Positions 1-7,142 of a stretch of 62,533 nt of DNA are shown piece after piece (positions within the stretch are counted from its first letter, which is position 1; every line of letters begins with the position of its first letter). Under the pieces are notes generated by a model. That model saw only the letters and a program-made list of their open reading frames with translations. It did no database searches and was not told the DNA's origin. Source of the stretch: 2-01-FULL-39-28 sp964436165 (GTDB taxonomy: Bacteria > Patescibacteriota > Minisyncoccia > 2-02-FULL-40-12 > GWA2-44-9); the NCBI GenBank assembly GCA_964436165.1, contig CAYTBY010000003.1, forward strand, positions 1 through 62,533, given 5' to 3'. The translations under genes and the position numbers were made by a program.

Positions 1-202
1 CGATATTCTCTGAAAATTGGTACATCTCAAAACTCACTCCAATATTCTCGGCCACCTTCCCCTTCAGCTCGACAAACTTCTTAAATTCTGGATCATCCCC
101 AACCAAAATTGCCGCAAGACGGAGTTTTGACTCTTTCTCCGATACTTCTTTCTTTAATCCCCCCAGCGCTTCGTCGGCAATTTTTTTGCCATCTATGACC
201 AT
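1..202 (-). CDS. folD: FolD N-terminus, methylenetetrahydrofolate dehydrogenase/cyclohydrolase (partial)
   Basis: The reverse strand reads through the window edge from an ATG at 202, giving 67 codons. The peptide starts MVIDGKKIADEAL and contains LAAILVGDDPEF followed by KGKVAENIGV. These match the FolD N-terminal domain, which has a conserved ILVGDDPAS-like strand and a KxKxxxxIGI helix. FolD interconverts methylene-THF, methenyl-THF and formyl-THF. That fits glyA downstream on the same strand at 1096-2253 and thyA/folA later in the window. The rest of the gene lies outside. The P of DDP is present, but the usual S/A after it is E. Confidence 0.85.
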   Translation of the reverse strand, partial: MVIDGKKIADEALGGLKKEVSEKESKLRLAAILVGDDPEFKKFVELKGKVAENIGVSFEMYQFSENI

Positions 203-224
203 AACGTATAAAGTTTATAACTAT

Positions 225-253
225 TTGACTTTAAAATCTAGTGGGTATATGAT
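225..253 (+). promoter_or_regulatory. sigma70-type promoter of the first TA pair
   Basis: A -35 box TTGACT (225-230) and a -10 box TATGAT (248-253) are separated by exactly 17 bp. They lie 30 bp upstream of the antitoxin ATG at 283. No Shine-Dalgarno sequence is visible before that ATG. Confidence 0.7.
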
Positions 254-275
254 AATATCATATTAAAATATCATA
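248..275. promoter_or_regulatory. probable TA autoregulatory operator
   Basis: A perfect odd-centred palindrome TATGATAATATCATA (248-262) is followed by a third half-site TATCATA at 269-275. It overlaps the -10 box of the TA promoter. Ribbon-helix-helix antitoxins typically bind such short repeated half-sites at their own promoter, so autorepression is a direct inference. Confidence 0.6.
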
Positions 276-282
276 TAACAAA

Positions 283-504
283 ATGTCTACACTATCTGTA
301 CCGTTACCACCCCACCTGGAAGAATTCATTTCTGACCAAGTAAAAAGAGGTCTAGCTTCAAACAAGGCCGACGTTGTAAGAAAAGCGTTGAAACTCCTCC
401 GAGAAGAAGAGGCAATTAGAGTTGTTTTGGAATCAGAACGAGAAATTTCAGAAGGTAAAATTCTCCGCGGGGATTTAAGAAAGCTAGCTAAAAAAATTAA
501 ATAA
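283..504 (+). CDS. ribbon-helix-helix antitoxin, ParD/CopG-like
   Basis: This 73-aa protein begins with a short beta-strand segment (STLSVPLPPHL), followed by two helices with SNKADVVRKALKLL. That is the layout of ParD/CopG ribbon-helix-helix DNA-binding antitoxins. The C-terminal 30 residues are charged (EEEAIRVVLESERE) and probably wrap the toxin. The gene is 3 nt upstream of the RelE/ParE-type toxin and downstream of a promoter with an overlapping palindrome. The protein should neutralise the toxin and repress the operon. Confidence 0.8.
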   Translation: MSTLSVPLPPHLEEFISDQVKRGLASNKADVVRKALKLLREEEAIRVVLESEREISEGKILRGDLRKLAKKIK

Positions 505-507
505 TTT

Positions 508-771
508 ATGAGATTATCAGTTGCTTATACACCTGCGTTTACGCGTCAGTTTAAGACTCTTGAATTAGAGCTTCGAGAAGAAGCCATAGAAAAAATAAAA
601 TTATTCAAAGATTCAACAAGCCATAGAGGTTTAAAAGTCCATAAACTTAAAGGATATTTCCACGACCGATATAGTTTTTCCGTAAACTACAAATTCAGAA
701 TTGTTTTCTCATATCTCTCTAAAAAAGAATCCGTTCTCCTCGCTATCGGCGACCACGATATTTATAAATAA
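508..771 (+). CDS. RelE/ParE-superfamily toxin
   Basis: This 87-aa protein has the family pattern: an N-terminal strand (VAYTPAFTRQFKTL), a helix pair, then LKVHKLKGYFHDRYSFSVN, YKFRIVFSY and the C-terminal GDHDIYK. The final GxHDxYK/R strand is typical of RelE-type toxins such as YafQ and YoeB. RelE members cleave mRNA in the ribosomal A site, whereas ParE members poison gyrase; which applies cannot be told from sequence alone. It is separated by 3 nt from the RHH antitoxin and transcribed with it. Confidence 0.8.
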   Translation: MRLSVAYTPAFTRQFKTLELELREEAIEKIKLFKDSTSHRGLKVHKLKGYFHDRYSFSVNYKFRIVFSYLSKKESVLLAIGDHDIYK

Positions 772-772
772 A

Positions 773-800
773 AACCCCGCTCTTTCAAGAAAAAGCGGAG
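773..800. terminator. bidirectional terminator between converging genes
   Basis: The hairpin CCGCT...AGCGG with A/T-rich inner pairs is flanked by A4 on the left, which reads as a T-run on the minus strand. It lies between the converging toxin gene and the 75-aa minus-strand gene. Confidence 0.6.
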
Positions 801-817
801 TGAGTTTACGGTGACCG

Positions 818-1045
818 TCATCTAACAGTGATTATATTAAATTTATAACCCGGTGATAAACTAACAGATACTTCTTTTGTAAGTGAGTTGCGTGAAACTG
901 TTATAACTGGATTGTTTTCCAAGTCACGAATAGAAACCACATCATTCCCACCAAAATTATCTAAGTAGTATCTACTATTGGGCTGGTGACCACTCATTGG
1001 CTTAAGCGACGGCTCTCTCGTAAAGTGATCCCTGTATATAGACAT
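818..1045 (-). CDS. hypothetical 75-aa protein
   Basis: A small ORF with a good ribosome binding site (AAGGAAG about 8 nt before the ATG). It has no family I recognise. The sequence is polar and contains GNDVVSIRDLENNPVITVSRN, which suggests a short beta-rich fold. It lies between glyA and the first TA pair and shares the terminator at 773-800. The SD sequence and the terminator are the main reasons to accept it. Confidence 0.5.
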   Translation of the reverse strand: MSIYRDHFTREPSLKPMSGHQPNSRYYLDNFGGNDVVSIRDLENNPVITVSRNSLTKEVSVSLSPGYKFNIITVR

Positions 1046-1095
1046 CGGTTTTCTTCCTTATTTTTAAGTTGCTTCAATAACCAACGTATATTAAT

Positions 1096-2253
1096 CTATC
1101 CGCTCTGTTCTGTCAACACCTCTTTAATCCTTCTTGCTATCTCCACCATCTCTTTTTCTTTCATTCCCTGCGTTGTCACCGCCGGGGTGCCAAGGCGGAT
1201 ACCGGAGGGATCCCAGGGTTTACGGGTATCAAAAGGAATCATGTTCTTATTAACGATTATCCCCTCTTTCTCGAGCTTATCCGAGGCCTGCTGGCCGGTA
1301 AGCCCCATCGGCGTCATATCAATCAAGATCAAATGATTATCCGTCCCCCCGGAACACAGTTTAAATCCTAGCTTGATCAACTCACCGGCCATCGCTTTGG
1401 CGTTTTTGACAACTTGCTCGGCATACTCTTTAAACTCTGGCTTCAGCGCTTCCTCCAAGGCCACGCCTGTCGCCGCAACCGCATTCATGTGCGGCCCGCC
1501 TTGAATACCGGGGAAAACGGCTTTATTGATATTGTCGGCCAGAGATTTTTTGCAAATAATTATCGCGCTTCTCGGCCCACGTAACGTCTTATGAGTCGTG
1601 GTAGTTACAATATCGGCATAAGGAAACGGCGAGGGATGCGCTCCGCCGACAATAAGACCGGCAATATGGGCAATATCAGCCATGAGCAAAGCATTGACTG
1701 ATTTGGCTATTTCGCTGAATTTTTTATAATCTAAAATCCTAGGATAAGCCGAGGTTCCGGCAATTATCATTTTGGGCTGAAACCTTTTAGCGATTTCACT
1801 GACTTGATCATAGTTGATATAGCCATTTTCTCCCACCCCGTAATGCTCAAAATTAAAAACTTTCCCGGTAATGCTGACGGAATGGCCATGGGTCAAATGT
1901 CCGCCATGCTCAAGAGACATTGAAAGAATCTCATCGCCGACATTAAGAGCACCGAAATAAACAGCAATATTGGCGATACTACCAGAATACGGCTGGACAT
2001 TGACTGAATACTCGCTTTTATCGACTCTAAAGGCCTGGTGGGTTAAATCAATAACCTCATCCTCCAATTCATCAATATGCTGATTACCGGCATAATAACG
2101 GCGATGAGACAATCCCTCGGCATATTTATTGGTAAAAACCGAGCCGAGAGCCCGCAAAACATCATCCGACACAAAGTTCTCCGACGGTATCAGGTTAATC
2201 ACCTTCTTTTGCCTCTCTTCCTCTTTTTTTAGTATCTCAAATATTTTGGACAT
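1096..2253 (-). CDS. glyA: serine hydroxymethyltransferase
   Basis: This 385-aa PLP enzyme interconverts serine and glycine with transfer of a one-carbon unit to THF. Visible motifs are NLIPSENFVS near the N-terminus, YAEGLSHRRYYAGNQ, the substrate/cofactor stretch MSLEHGGHLTHG, and the PLP-lysine motif TTTTHKTLRGPRS with the Schiff-base lysine at K222. Length is slightly short of the usual 410-420, with trimmed loops. It supplies methylene-THF for ThyA and is near folD. A promoter of the extended -10 type sits only 7 nt before the ATG, so a leaderless transcript is likely. Confidence 0.97.
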   Translation of the reverse strand: MSKIFEILKKEEERQKKVINLIPSENFVSDDVLRALGSVFTNKYAEGLSHRRYYAGNQHIDELEDEVIDLTHQAFRVDKSEYSVNVQPYSGSIANIAVYFGALNVGDEILSMSLEHGGHLTHGHSVSITGKVFNFEHYGVGENGYINYDQVSEIAKRFQPKMIIAGTSAYPRILDYKKFSEIAKSVNALLMADIAHIAGLIVGGAHPSPFPYADIVTTTTHKTLRGPRSAIIICKKSLADNINKAVFPGIQGGPHMNAVAATGVALEEALKPEFKEYAEQVVKNAKAMAGELIKLGFKLCSGGTDNHLILIDMTPMGLTGQQASDKLEKEGIIVNKNMIPFDTRKPWDPSGIRLGTPAVTTQGMKEKEMVEIARRIKEVLTEQSG

Positions 2254-2260
2254 TGGTTAT

Positions 2261-2270
2261 ATACTAGCAA
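2261..2270 (-). promoter_or_regulatory. extended -10 promoter of glyA (leaderless)
   Basis: The minus strand reads TTTTTTGCTAGTATATAACC and then ATG. TG-C-TAGTAT is an extended -10 element with 7 nt between the hexamer and the start codon, which leaves no room for a leader. The same TTTTGCTA(A/G)TATA motif precedes other genes here (7461-7475, 12045-12053, upstream of 2711). Confidence 0.55.
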
Positions 2271-2314
2271 AAAATGATCTTTTTGAAAATAACCGCTCTC
2301 GCCATCAATATTTT

Positions 2315-2452
2315 CGACCGGCTTTATTTCTTCGGACAAATGCTTAAATTAACCTCAATTTGGCTTATTGATTTCAGGCCCTGTTTCCCAAAGTCTCAAC
2401 ACCCGAAATCAATATAGCCAAATTATCAACTAATTTAAGCATTGTGTTGCCC
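2315..2452 (+). repeat. conserved-loop inverted repeat, copy 1
   Basis: Most of the 317-nt spacer between glyA and the 46-aa gene is one long imperfect hairpin. The left arm is 2341-2375, the loop 2376-2404 (AGGCCCTGTTTCCC then AAAGTCTCAACACCC) and the right arm 2405-2441. A second copy in the opposite orientation is at 49763-49900, with an identical loop core, matching arms and conserved flanks (CGACCGG on one side, TTGTG...GCCCTT on the other). No ORF of note is inside. It could be a mobile palindromic element or a structured RNA. Confidence 0.75.
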
Positions 2453-2499
2453 TTGAAAAAAGATGGTCTGCAAATATTAATGGCTACGCGGTTATTTTA

Positions 2500-2547
2500 A
2501 AAAAATCCCCTCCTTAGCACTGAGTTAATCGAAGTGCTTCGGAGGGG
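2500..2547 (-). terminator. rho-independent terminator
   Basis: CCCCTCC (2507-2513) pairs with GGAGGGG (2541-2547), with CACT/AGTG inside. On the minus strand it is followed by a T-rich run. It terminates the 46-aa gene at 2571-2711. Confidence 0.75.
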
Positions 2548-2570
2548 CAATGTGCTATTTAAGCGGTTAT

Positions 2571-2711
2571 TTAATGGGGACGAGGCCAACCATATCTTTT
2601 TTCAAATTCCTCTTTTTCCTTTGGGTCAGTTATATGTTTTGCACCTAAGGCCTTAGCTATCTTTTTAACGTTAAGCTTTGGTTTTCTTGTACGCTTTCTA
2701 TGCTTCGCCAC
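2571..2711 (-). CDS. 46-aa basic hypothetical protein
   Basis: I chose the GTG at 2711 because GAGGAGG lies 6 nt upstream. The longer in-frame reading to 2762 has no such signal. The peptide (AKHRKRTRKPKLNVKKIAK... ending in KRYGWPRPH) is strongly basic at its N-terminus and resembles small nucleic-acid or ribosome-associated proteins, but I do not recognise a family. It has its own extended -10 promoter (TTTGCTAATATAT) and its own terminator. Confidence 0.6.
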   Translation of the reverse strand: MAKHRKRTRKPKLNVKKIAKALGAKHITDPKEKEEFEKRYGWPRPH

Positions 2712-2762
2712 CTTATTCCTCCTCAAAAAGAACCTTCGATATATTAGCAAATTAAAAAACAA

Positions 2763-2976
2763 ATAGCTAATTTTTTTCGCGCAGCCGATTGCCTTCTCGG
2801 GACAGTTGCCGGCTTATGTAGCTTATAATGCCCCCTCACCTTTATGATATATCATAAAGGTGAGGGGCTCTTTACAAAAGCAGCGACTTCACATAGCGAA
2901 AAATATCGCTGGGGTTTTGAGCGTGTCCCGACCTGCCTACCGGCAGGCAGGTAGTCGGTGAGAGAGATTTTAGCAA
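2763..2976. repeat. palindrome-rich spacer
   Basis: No ORF is supported here. The spacer holds a 36-bp perfect palindrome at 2832-2867 (CCCCTCACCTTTATGATA and its complement, no loop), a small hairpin AGCGATATTTTTCGCT, and a hairpin built on CCTGCC/GGCAGG around 2930-2952. It lies downstream of tsaC on the minus strand, so one of the hairpins may also terminate tsaC. Confidence 0.6.
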
Positions 2977-3618
2977 CTAAATATTTAGCAACTTCAGAAA
3001 CTCCTCCGGTTTGGACGGCCCGACGCGGAGGATTTTTGGTTTATCGGCAGTCAAGTCAAGAACAGCCGAAGGTTCTGATTTTGGAAGAATCCCCGCATCA
3101 AGAACAAGGTCCGGCTGGCGGGTAAGCCGTTTTGAGAATATTTCGATTATCTCGTTTATATCCTGGGTCGGCTCTTTGCCGGAAATATTAGCGGAGGTCA
3201 AAGCAATCGGATAACCAAATAATTTAAGCATCCGTTCGGTCAATGGATGATCGGGCACCCGCATTCCGACAGTTTTCTGTTTTGAAGTAACAATATCAGG
3301 AACTATTTCTTTTTTATTAAAAACCGCCGTCACTCTTCCGGGCCAAACCTTTTGCAATACTTTTTCATCTCTCTTTTTAATATAAGCCAGGCCTTTGGCC
3401 CATTTAATATTCCTGACTATTATCGGCAGAGGTTTTGAGAAGGGCCTGCCCTTAATTTCAAATACTTTCCTGACCGCCTTTTCCTCAAGGGCATTACAGC
3501 CAATCCCGTACAAAGTATCGGTCGGGCAGATAATAACTCCGCCAGATGATAAAACCTGAACCGCTTCTTTGAGGGCTTCCGTATAGTCCTTGTTGAAATC
3601 TACTTGGATTATTTTCAT
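2977..3618 (-). CDS. tsaC: L-threonylcarbamoyladenylate synthase (Sua5/YrdC/TsaC)
   Basis: This 213-aa protein makes threonylcarbamoyl-AMP from Thr, bicarbonate and ATP for the t6A37 modification of ANN-decoding tRNAs. It shows the SUA5-YciO-YrdC domain: PTDTLYGIGCNA near the N-terminus, the basic motif KGRPFSKPLP (K56, R58, K62), TVGMRVPDHPL, and the C-terminal SGKEPTQDINEI. The C-terminal VRVGP-like end (ILRVGPSKPEEF) is complete, but the larger Sua5 C-terminal domain is absent, as in the TsaC type. Confidence 0.95.
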   Translation of the reverse strand: MKIIQVDFNKDYTEALKEAVQVLSSGGVIICPTDTLYGIGCNALEEKAVRKVFEIKGRPFSKPLPIIVRNIKWAKGLAYIKKRDEKVLQKVWPGRVTAVFNKKEIVPDIVTSKQKTVGMRVPDHPLTERMLKLFGYPIALTSANISGKEPTQDINEIIEIFSKRLTRQPDLVLDAGILPKSEPSAVLDLTADKPKILRVGPSKPEEFLKLLNI

Positions 3619-3712
3619 AAATTACAAATCACAAGCACTAAATTACAAATAAAGCCTAACTCCTAAATCTTAAACTTTGGAATTTGGAAATTGGGATTTG
3701 TTATTTGCGATT
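3619..3712. repeat. word-type inverted repeat between tsaC and the nucleotidyltransferase gene
   Basis: An AT-rich stretch built from words such as AAATTACAAATCAC on the left and GGGATTTGTTATTTGCGATTT on the right, roughly complementary. It overlaps the last codons of the 3701-4390 gene and contributes its C-terminal NRK and stop codon. Spacers at 10301-10411 and 34320-34373 have the same style. Confidence 0.5.
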
Positions 3713-4390
3713 TAAAATCTGTTCTGCTCTTTCTAAATCGCTGGGGTATCCTATCGGCAGCCAAAAAGTTGAACGAATAGCCTCGAATTTATACCCATCC
3801 TGTATCATCTGGGAAATTGAGTCGGTTAAGTAATGTTCACCGTTTGGATGTTGTTTGGCCGGGTAGTTAAATACGCTTTTATCCAAGAGCAGAACTCCCG
3901 TTGAAACAAGACTGCTCTTTGGATTCTCTGGTTTTTCTTCGAAGCCCCTTACAATTCCCTTACTATCAGCCTCGATCACGCCAAACCTTCTTGGATCTTT
4001 CGCTTCCGAAACAAGAACGCAAAGGTTTTTAGAGTTTGCGCATTTTTCAAGTCCCTCTCGACCATGTAAATCATCAGCAAACATCAGCAGAAACTTCTCT
4101 TTTTCTTCCAGAAGACCACTGCAAAGTTTTAAGGCATCGTAGGTTCCTTTTTTTTCGCCCTGAATAAGATAATCTATCTTAAAACGTCCGAACTGATGTT
4201 TAAAATAAGCGTGTATCTTGTGATGCAAATATCCGACAACCAAAATAAGCTCGTCAATATTCTCGGGCAAGGATTCGATTATGTGCTCCAAAATAGGCTT
4301 TTCATTTAACAAAAGCATCGGCTTTGGAGTCTCGTTTGTCAACGGCCTCATTCGTATTCCCTCCCCGGCCGCAAGAATAATTGCTTTCAT
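3701..4390 (-). CDS. sugar-phosphate nucleotidyltransferase
   Basis: This 229-aa protein has the NTP_transferase fold of GlmU-N, RmlA and GalU: MKAIILAAGEGIRMRPLT (nucleotide-binding loop), ETPKPMLLLNEKPILEHII, LLMFADDLHG (the metal-binding Asp region) and GVIEADSKGIVRGFEEKP. There is no left-handed helix acyltransferase domain. It is 11 nt downstream of glmS, so a uridylyltransferase acting on hexosamine-1-phosphate towards UDP-GlcNAc is the most sensible guess, but NTP and sugar specificity cannot be read from the sequence. Confidence 0.8.
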   Translation of the reverse strand: MKAIILAAGEGIRMRPLTNETPKPMLLLNEKPILEHIIESLPENIDELILVVGYLHHKIHAYFKHQFGRFKIDYLIQGEKKGTYDALKLCSGLLEEKEKFLLMFADDLHGREGLEKCANSKNLCVLVSEAKDPRRFGVIEADSKGIVRGFEEKPENPKSSLVSTGVLLLDKSVFNYPAKQHPNGEHYLTDSISQMIQDGYKFEAIRSTFWLPIGYPSDLERAEQILNRK

Positions 4391-4401
4391 GATTTTTAAT
4401 T

Positions 4402-6252
4402 TTATTCCACCGTTACTGACTTAGCAAGATTCCTCGGCTTATCGACGTCATGCCCTCGCAAGACCCCCATATAATAGGCAAGCAGATGCAGAGGCATAAC
4501 TGATAATATTGGCGTGAGCATTTCCAGTGTTTCTGGGATATATATAACGTCATCGGCTAATTCGGCAATTTCCTTATCGCCCCGAGTGGCAATCGCTATC
4601 ACCGGCCCCCGGCGGGCTTTTATTTCTTGGATATTGCTTATGACTTTTTCATGCATTGAATCAGATGGAACAATCACTACCGACGGAAACTTGTAATCTA
4701 TCATTGCCAACGGACCATGCTTCATCTCCCCCGCTCCATAACCTTCGGCATGGATATATGAAACCTCCTTGAGCTTCAGGGCACCTTCCAAAGCAACCGG
4801 ATAATTATACTTGCGTCCAAGAAAGAGAAAGTCGTTGTACTTGTGATACTTTCTGGCTATTTTTTTAATCTCTTTCGCCTGGCTTAAAATAATCCTCATC
4901 TTATCCGGCAATACGCTCAATTCCTCTGCTATTTTTCTCCCGGCGCTAGAAGACATATCTCTCTGCCGACCCAAAAATAAAGCCAGCAAGGCCATGACCG
5001 CCACTTGTGAAACAAAGGCTTTGGTTGAAGCAACGCCAATTTCCGGACCAGCATGGTTATATACCCCGGCCCTGGTTTCTCTGGCGATTGAAGAGCCGAC
5101 AGTATTAACCACGCCCAGAACCATTAAGCCCTTTCTTTTTATCTCCCGTAAAGCGCTAAGAGTATCCGCCGTCTCTCCGGACTGACTTACTGCCAAAAGC
5201 GCCGTTTTTCGGTCAAGATTATTTTTTTTATATTTTAATTCGGAAGCATATTCGGTCTCAACCTGAACGCCGCCATGGGCCTCGATCATATACTCGCCAG
5301 TCAAGCCGGCATAGTAAGCCGTACCACAAGCAGTAATAACAAGCCGATTTAATTTTCTTAAATCTTTTTCAACCGTTTCTAACCCGCCGAGCTTGGCTAA
5401 ACCATCTTTAATAATTAACCGGCCCCTTATCGCATTCTCCACCGCTTCCGGCTCTTCATAAATTTCCTTGAGCATAAAATGAGGGAACTTATTCTTCTTA
5501 ACCTGATCCTCTGACCAGTCGATGCTTTCCTCGTCTCGCTCAATGGCTTGCCGGTCTAAAGTTGCAATTCTAAAATCTTTTGGGGTTAAAATAGCAAATT
5601 CGCCGTCCTCAAGATAAACGACTTTTCTGGTATGGGGCAAGATAGCCGAGGCGTCAGAAGCCACGTACTTTGCATTATCAGAAAAACCGACCAGAAGAGG
5701 GCTTGAATTCCTGGCCACGATCATCTTCCCAGGATGATTAGCGTGAATAATAGTAAAAGCATAAGTGCCGATAATAGACTTGAGGGCCAGACGAACCGAT
5801 TCCTCAAAACTCATTCCTTGTCCGCCAGCTGGCGGATTCATAAAATCTTCGATCAAATGGACTGCTACTTCGGTATCGGTATCAGAGTTAAATCTGTGGC
5901 CCTTTCCAAGAAGCTGATTTTTTAACTCCTTATAATTCTCAATTATCCCGTTATGGGTCAGATATATTTTTTTATTACAGCTAAAGTGAGGATGGGAATT
6001 TTTGTCAGTCGGCGCCCCGTGTGTTGCCCAGCGGGTATGACCGATGGCAGTGCTGGACTCTATGTTTCGATTAACTATTTTTTCAAGTTCAAAAACTCGG
6101 CCCGACTTTTTGCAAGAAAAAACACCCCTTTTAGTAACCGCCGCAATACCGGCAGAATCATAACCCCGGTATTCGAGGCGCTTTAAACCGTCCAATATAA
6201 TCGGGACTGCCTTTATACTGTTCTTGCTAACATATCCGAATATTCCACACAC
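4402..6252 (-). CDS. glmS: glutamine--fructose-6-phosphate aminotransferase
   Basis: This 616-aa enzyme makes glucosamine-6-phosphate from Fru-6-P and glutamine. Cys2 of MCGIFGYVS is the glutaminase nucleophile; GHTRWATHG and THNGIIENY follow. Two SIS domains follow (ACGTAYYAG, SQSGETADTL, FLGRKYNYPVALEGALKLKE) and the C-terminus is KPRNLAKSVTVE. Residues about 139-147 (NPPAGGQGM) are an extra in-frame loop encoded over a perfect 16-bp palindrome TCCGCCAGCTGGCGGA at 5821-5836. It is the first gene of a pair with the nucleotidyltransferase downstream. Confidence 0.97.
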   Translation of the reverse strand: MCGIFGYVSKNSIKAVPIILDGLKRLEYRGYDSAGIAAVTKRGVFSCKKSGRVFELEKIVNRNIESSTAIGHTRWATHGAPTDKNSHPHFSCNKKIYLTHNGIIENYKELKNQLLGKGHRFNSDTDTEVAVHLIEDFMNPPAGGQGMSFEESVRLALKSIIGTYAFTIIHANHPGKMIVARNSSPLLVGFSDNAKYVASDASAILPHTRKVVYLEDGEFAILTPKDFRIATLDRQAIERDEESIDWSEDQVKKNKFPHFMLKEIYEEPEAVENAIRGRLIIKDGLAKLGGLETVEKDLRKLNRLVITACGTAYYAGLTGEYMIEAHGGVQVETEYASELKYKKNNLDRKTALLAVSQSGETADTLSALREIKRKGLMVLGVVNTVGSSIARETRAGVYNHAGPEIGVASTKAFVSQVAVMALLALFLGRQRDMSSSAGRKIAEELSVLPDKMRIILSQAKEIKKIARKYHKYNDFLFLGRKYNYPVALEGALKLKEVSYIHAEGYGAGEMKHGPLAMIDYKFPSVVIVPSDSMHEKVISNIQEIKARRGPVIAIATRGDKEIAELADDVIYIPETLEMLTPILSVMPLHLLAYYMGVLRGHDVDKPRNLAKSVTVE

Positions 6253-6370
6253 TTCTTCGCTCCTTGCGGAGCTTCCCCCTTCGTTAAAACTTCGGGGGAC
6301 AAGACGAAGTACTTTCCGTACTTGTCCTACGAAAGTTTACTGAAGTAGGAGCTTTAGCGAAGGAGGGCTA
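6252..6370. repeat. tandem palindromic repeats, CTTCGG family
   Basis: The spacer between rpsP and glmS contains at least two units with the pattern CCTTCGTTAAAACTTCGGGG-GACAAG, each with inner hairpins (GAAGTAC/GTACTTG, TACTTCAGTAAACTTTCGTA). The same core is found in frame inside gyrB (28655-28690), ileS (53370-53399) and rpsP (6497-6530). Confidence 0.65.
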
Positions 6371-6384
6371 CATTTACTTTATTA

Positions 6385-6420
6385 TATCAATAAAAGCGCC
6401 TTATGGCGCTTTTATTGATA
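6385..6420. terminator. bidirectional terminator
   Basis: A perfect 16-bp stem, TATCAATAAAAGCGCC (6385-6400) with its complement at 6405-6420 and a 4-nt loop. T-rich sequence is present on the rpsP (minus) side. Confidence 0.8.
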
Positions 6421-6432
6421 TTGATTAATTAT

Positions 6433-6798
6433 TTATACCGTCGGGGCTGGAATCGGTTCGACTGGTTTTGCAACTTGTCCCTTGTCGCTTGTTCCTTGCT
6501 TGCCCGACGAAGCCTCGGCGGAGGCGGGTCGCTTCTTAGGTTTCCAGCTCTGCATTTTAGGTTTATCCCAGACTTTATAATTTACCATGAGATTGTTGAC
6601 TGTCGGAGAAATTTGAGCGCCTTTTGAAATCCAATATTCGATTCTGTCTCGTTTAACTTTAAACTCTTTCTGGTGTGGGTTATATGTACCCAAAAGCTCA
6701 AGGTACTTGCCCTTGACCCTTGAGGTATGCTCGAGGATAACGACCCTAAAATAGGCCTGCCCCCTTTTTCCCGTTCTTTGCAAACGAATCATTAACAT
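6433..6798 (-). CDS. rpsP: 30S ribosomal protein bS16
   Basis: The S16 core is clear: MIRLQRTGKRGQAYFRVV, LGTYNP, and the WISKGAQ and PTVNNL motifs. Either M1 or M3 could be the start; M3 gives the conventional N-terminus. The C-terminal tail from about residue 88 is unusual: PASAEASSGKQ is encoded by a CTTCGG-type palindrome, and TSDKGQVAKP by a word repeat (ACAAGCGACAAGGGACAAG). The tail carries no known function. The protein binds 16S rRNA in the 5' domain. Confidence 0.95.
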   Translation of the reverse strand: MLMIRLQRTGKRGQAYFRVVILEHTSRVKGKYLELLGTYNPHQKEFKVKRDRIEYWISKGAQISPTVNNLMVNYKVWDKPKMQSWKPKKRPASAEASSGKQGTSDKGQVAKPVEPIPAPTV

Positions 6799-6842
6799 GT
6801 TATTAGTTTATAGTAAAACCCTATAAAAAGCAAATTTAAAAA

Positions 6843-7121
6843 TTATTTAGAGTTGATTGATATCTTTAATTTTGCATCCAATGCTTCGGCAATTTTATAG
6901 AGAAGACCCACGCTGGGGTTATAAGTACCCGATTCAAAACGAGAGATTGCTGACTGCCTTGTGCCCATTATTTCTGCGAGTTCTTTTTGAGTTATTTTGC
7001 ATTGAAGTCGTTTTCTGATAAGTAACGTGGCAACTTCAAATTCGGGCCCCAATTCGTCATAGGCCCTTTTTATATGCTTATTGCCAAGGAGTTGTTTTTT
7101 AAACTTTGCGTAGCTTTTCAT
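6843..7121 (-). CDS. XRE-family HTH antitoxin, HigA-like
   Basis: This 92-aa protein has a helix-turn-helix around residues 40-85 (ITQKELAEIMGTRQSAISRF, then ESGTYNPSVGLLYKIAEAL). That arrangement, with a short N-terminal extension, is typical of HigA/RelB-type XRE antitoxins paired with a Gp49/HigB toxin. It is 21 nt downstream of the putative toxin gene, the toxin-first order characteristic of higBA. It probably represses the shared promoter. Confidence 0.8.
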   Translation of the reverse strand: MKSYAKFKKQLLGNKHIKRAYDELGPEFEVATLLIRKRLQCKITQKELAEIMGTRQSAISRFESGTYNPSVGLLYKIAEALDAKLKISINSK

Positions 7122-7142
7122 AAAAGCAGTATAACATATATG

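Noticed and set aside
2315..2452. CRISPR-like or tandem array
   Set aside because: Only one unit per locus and no spacers.
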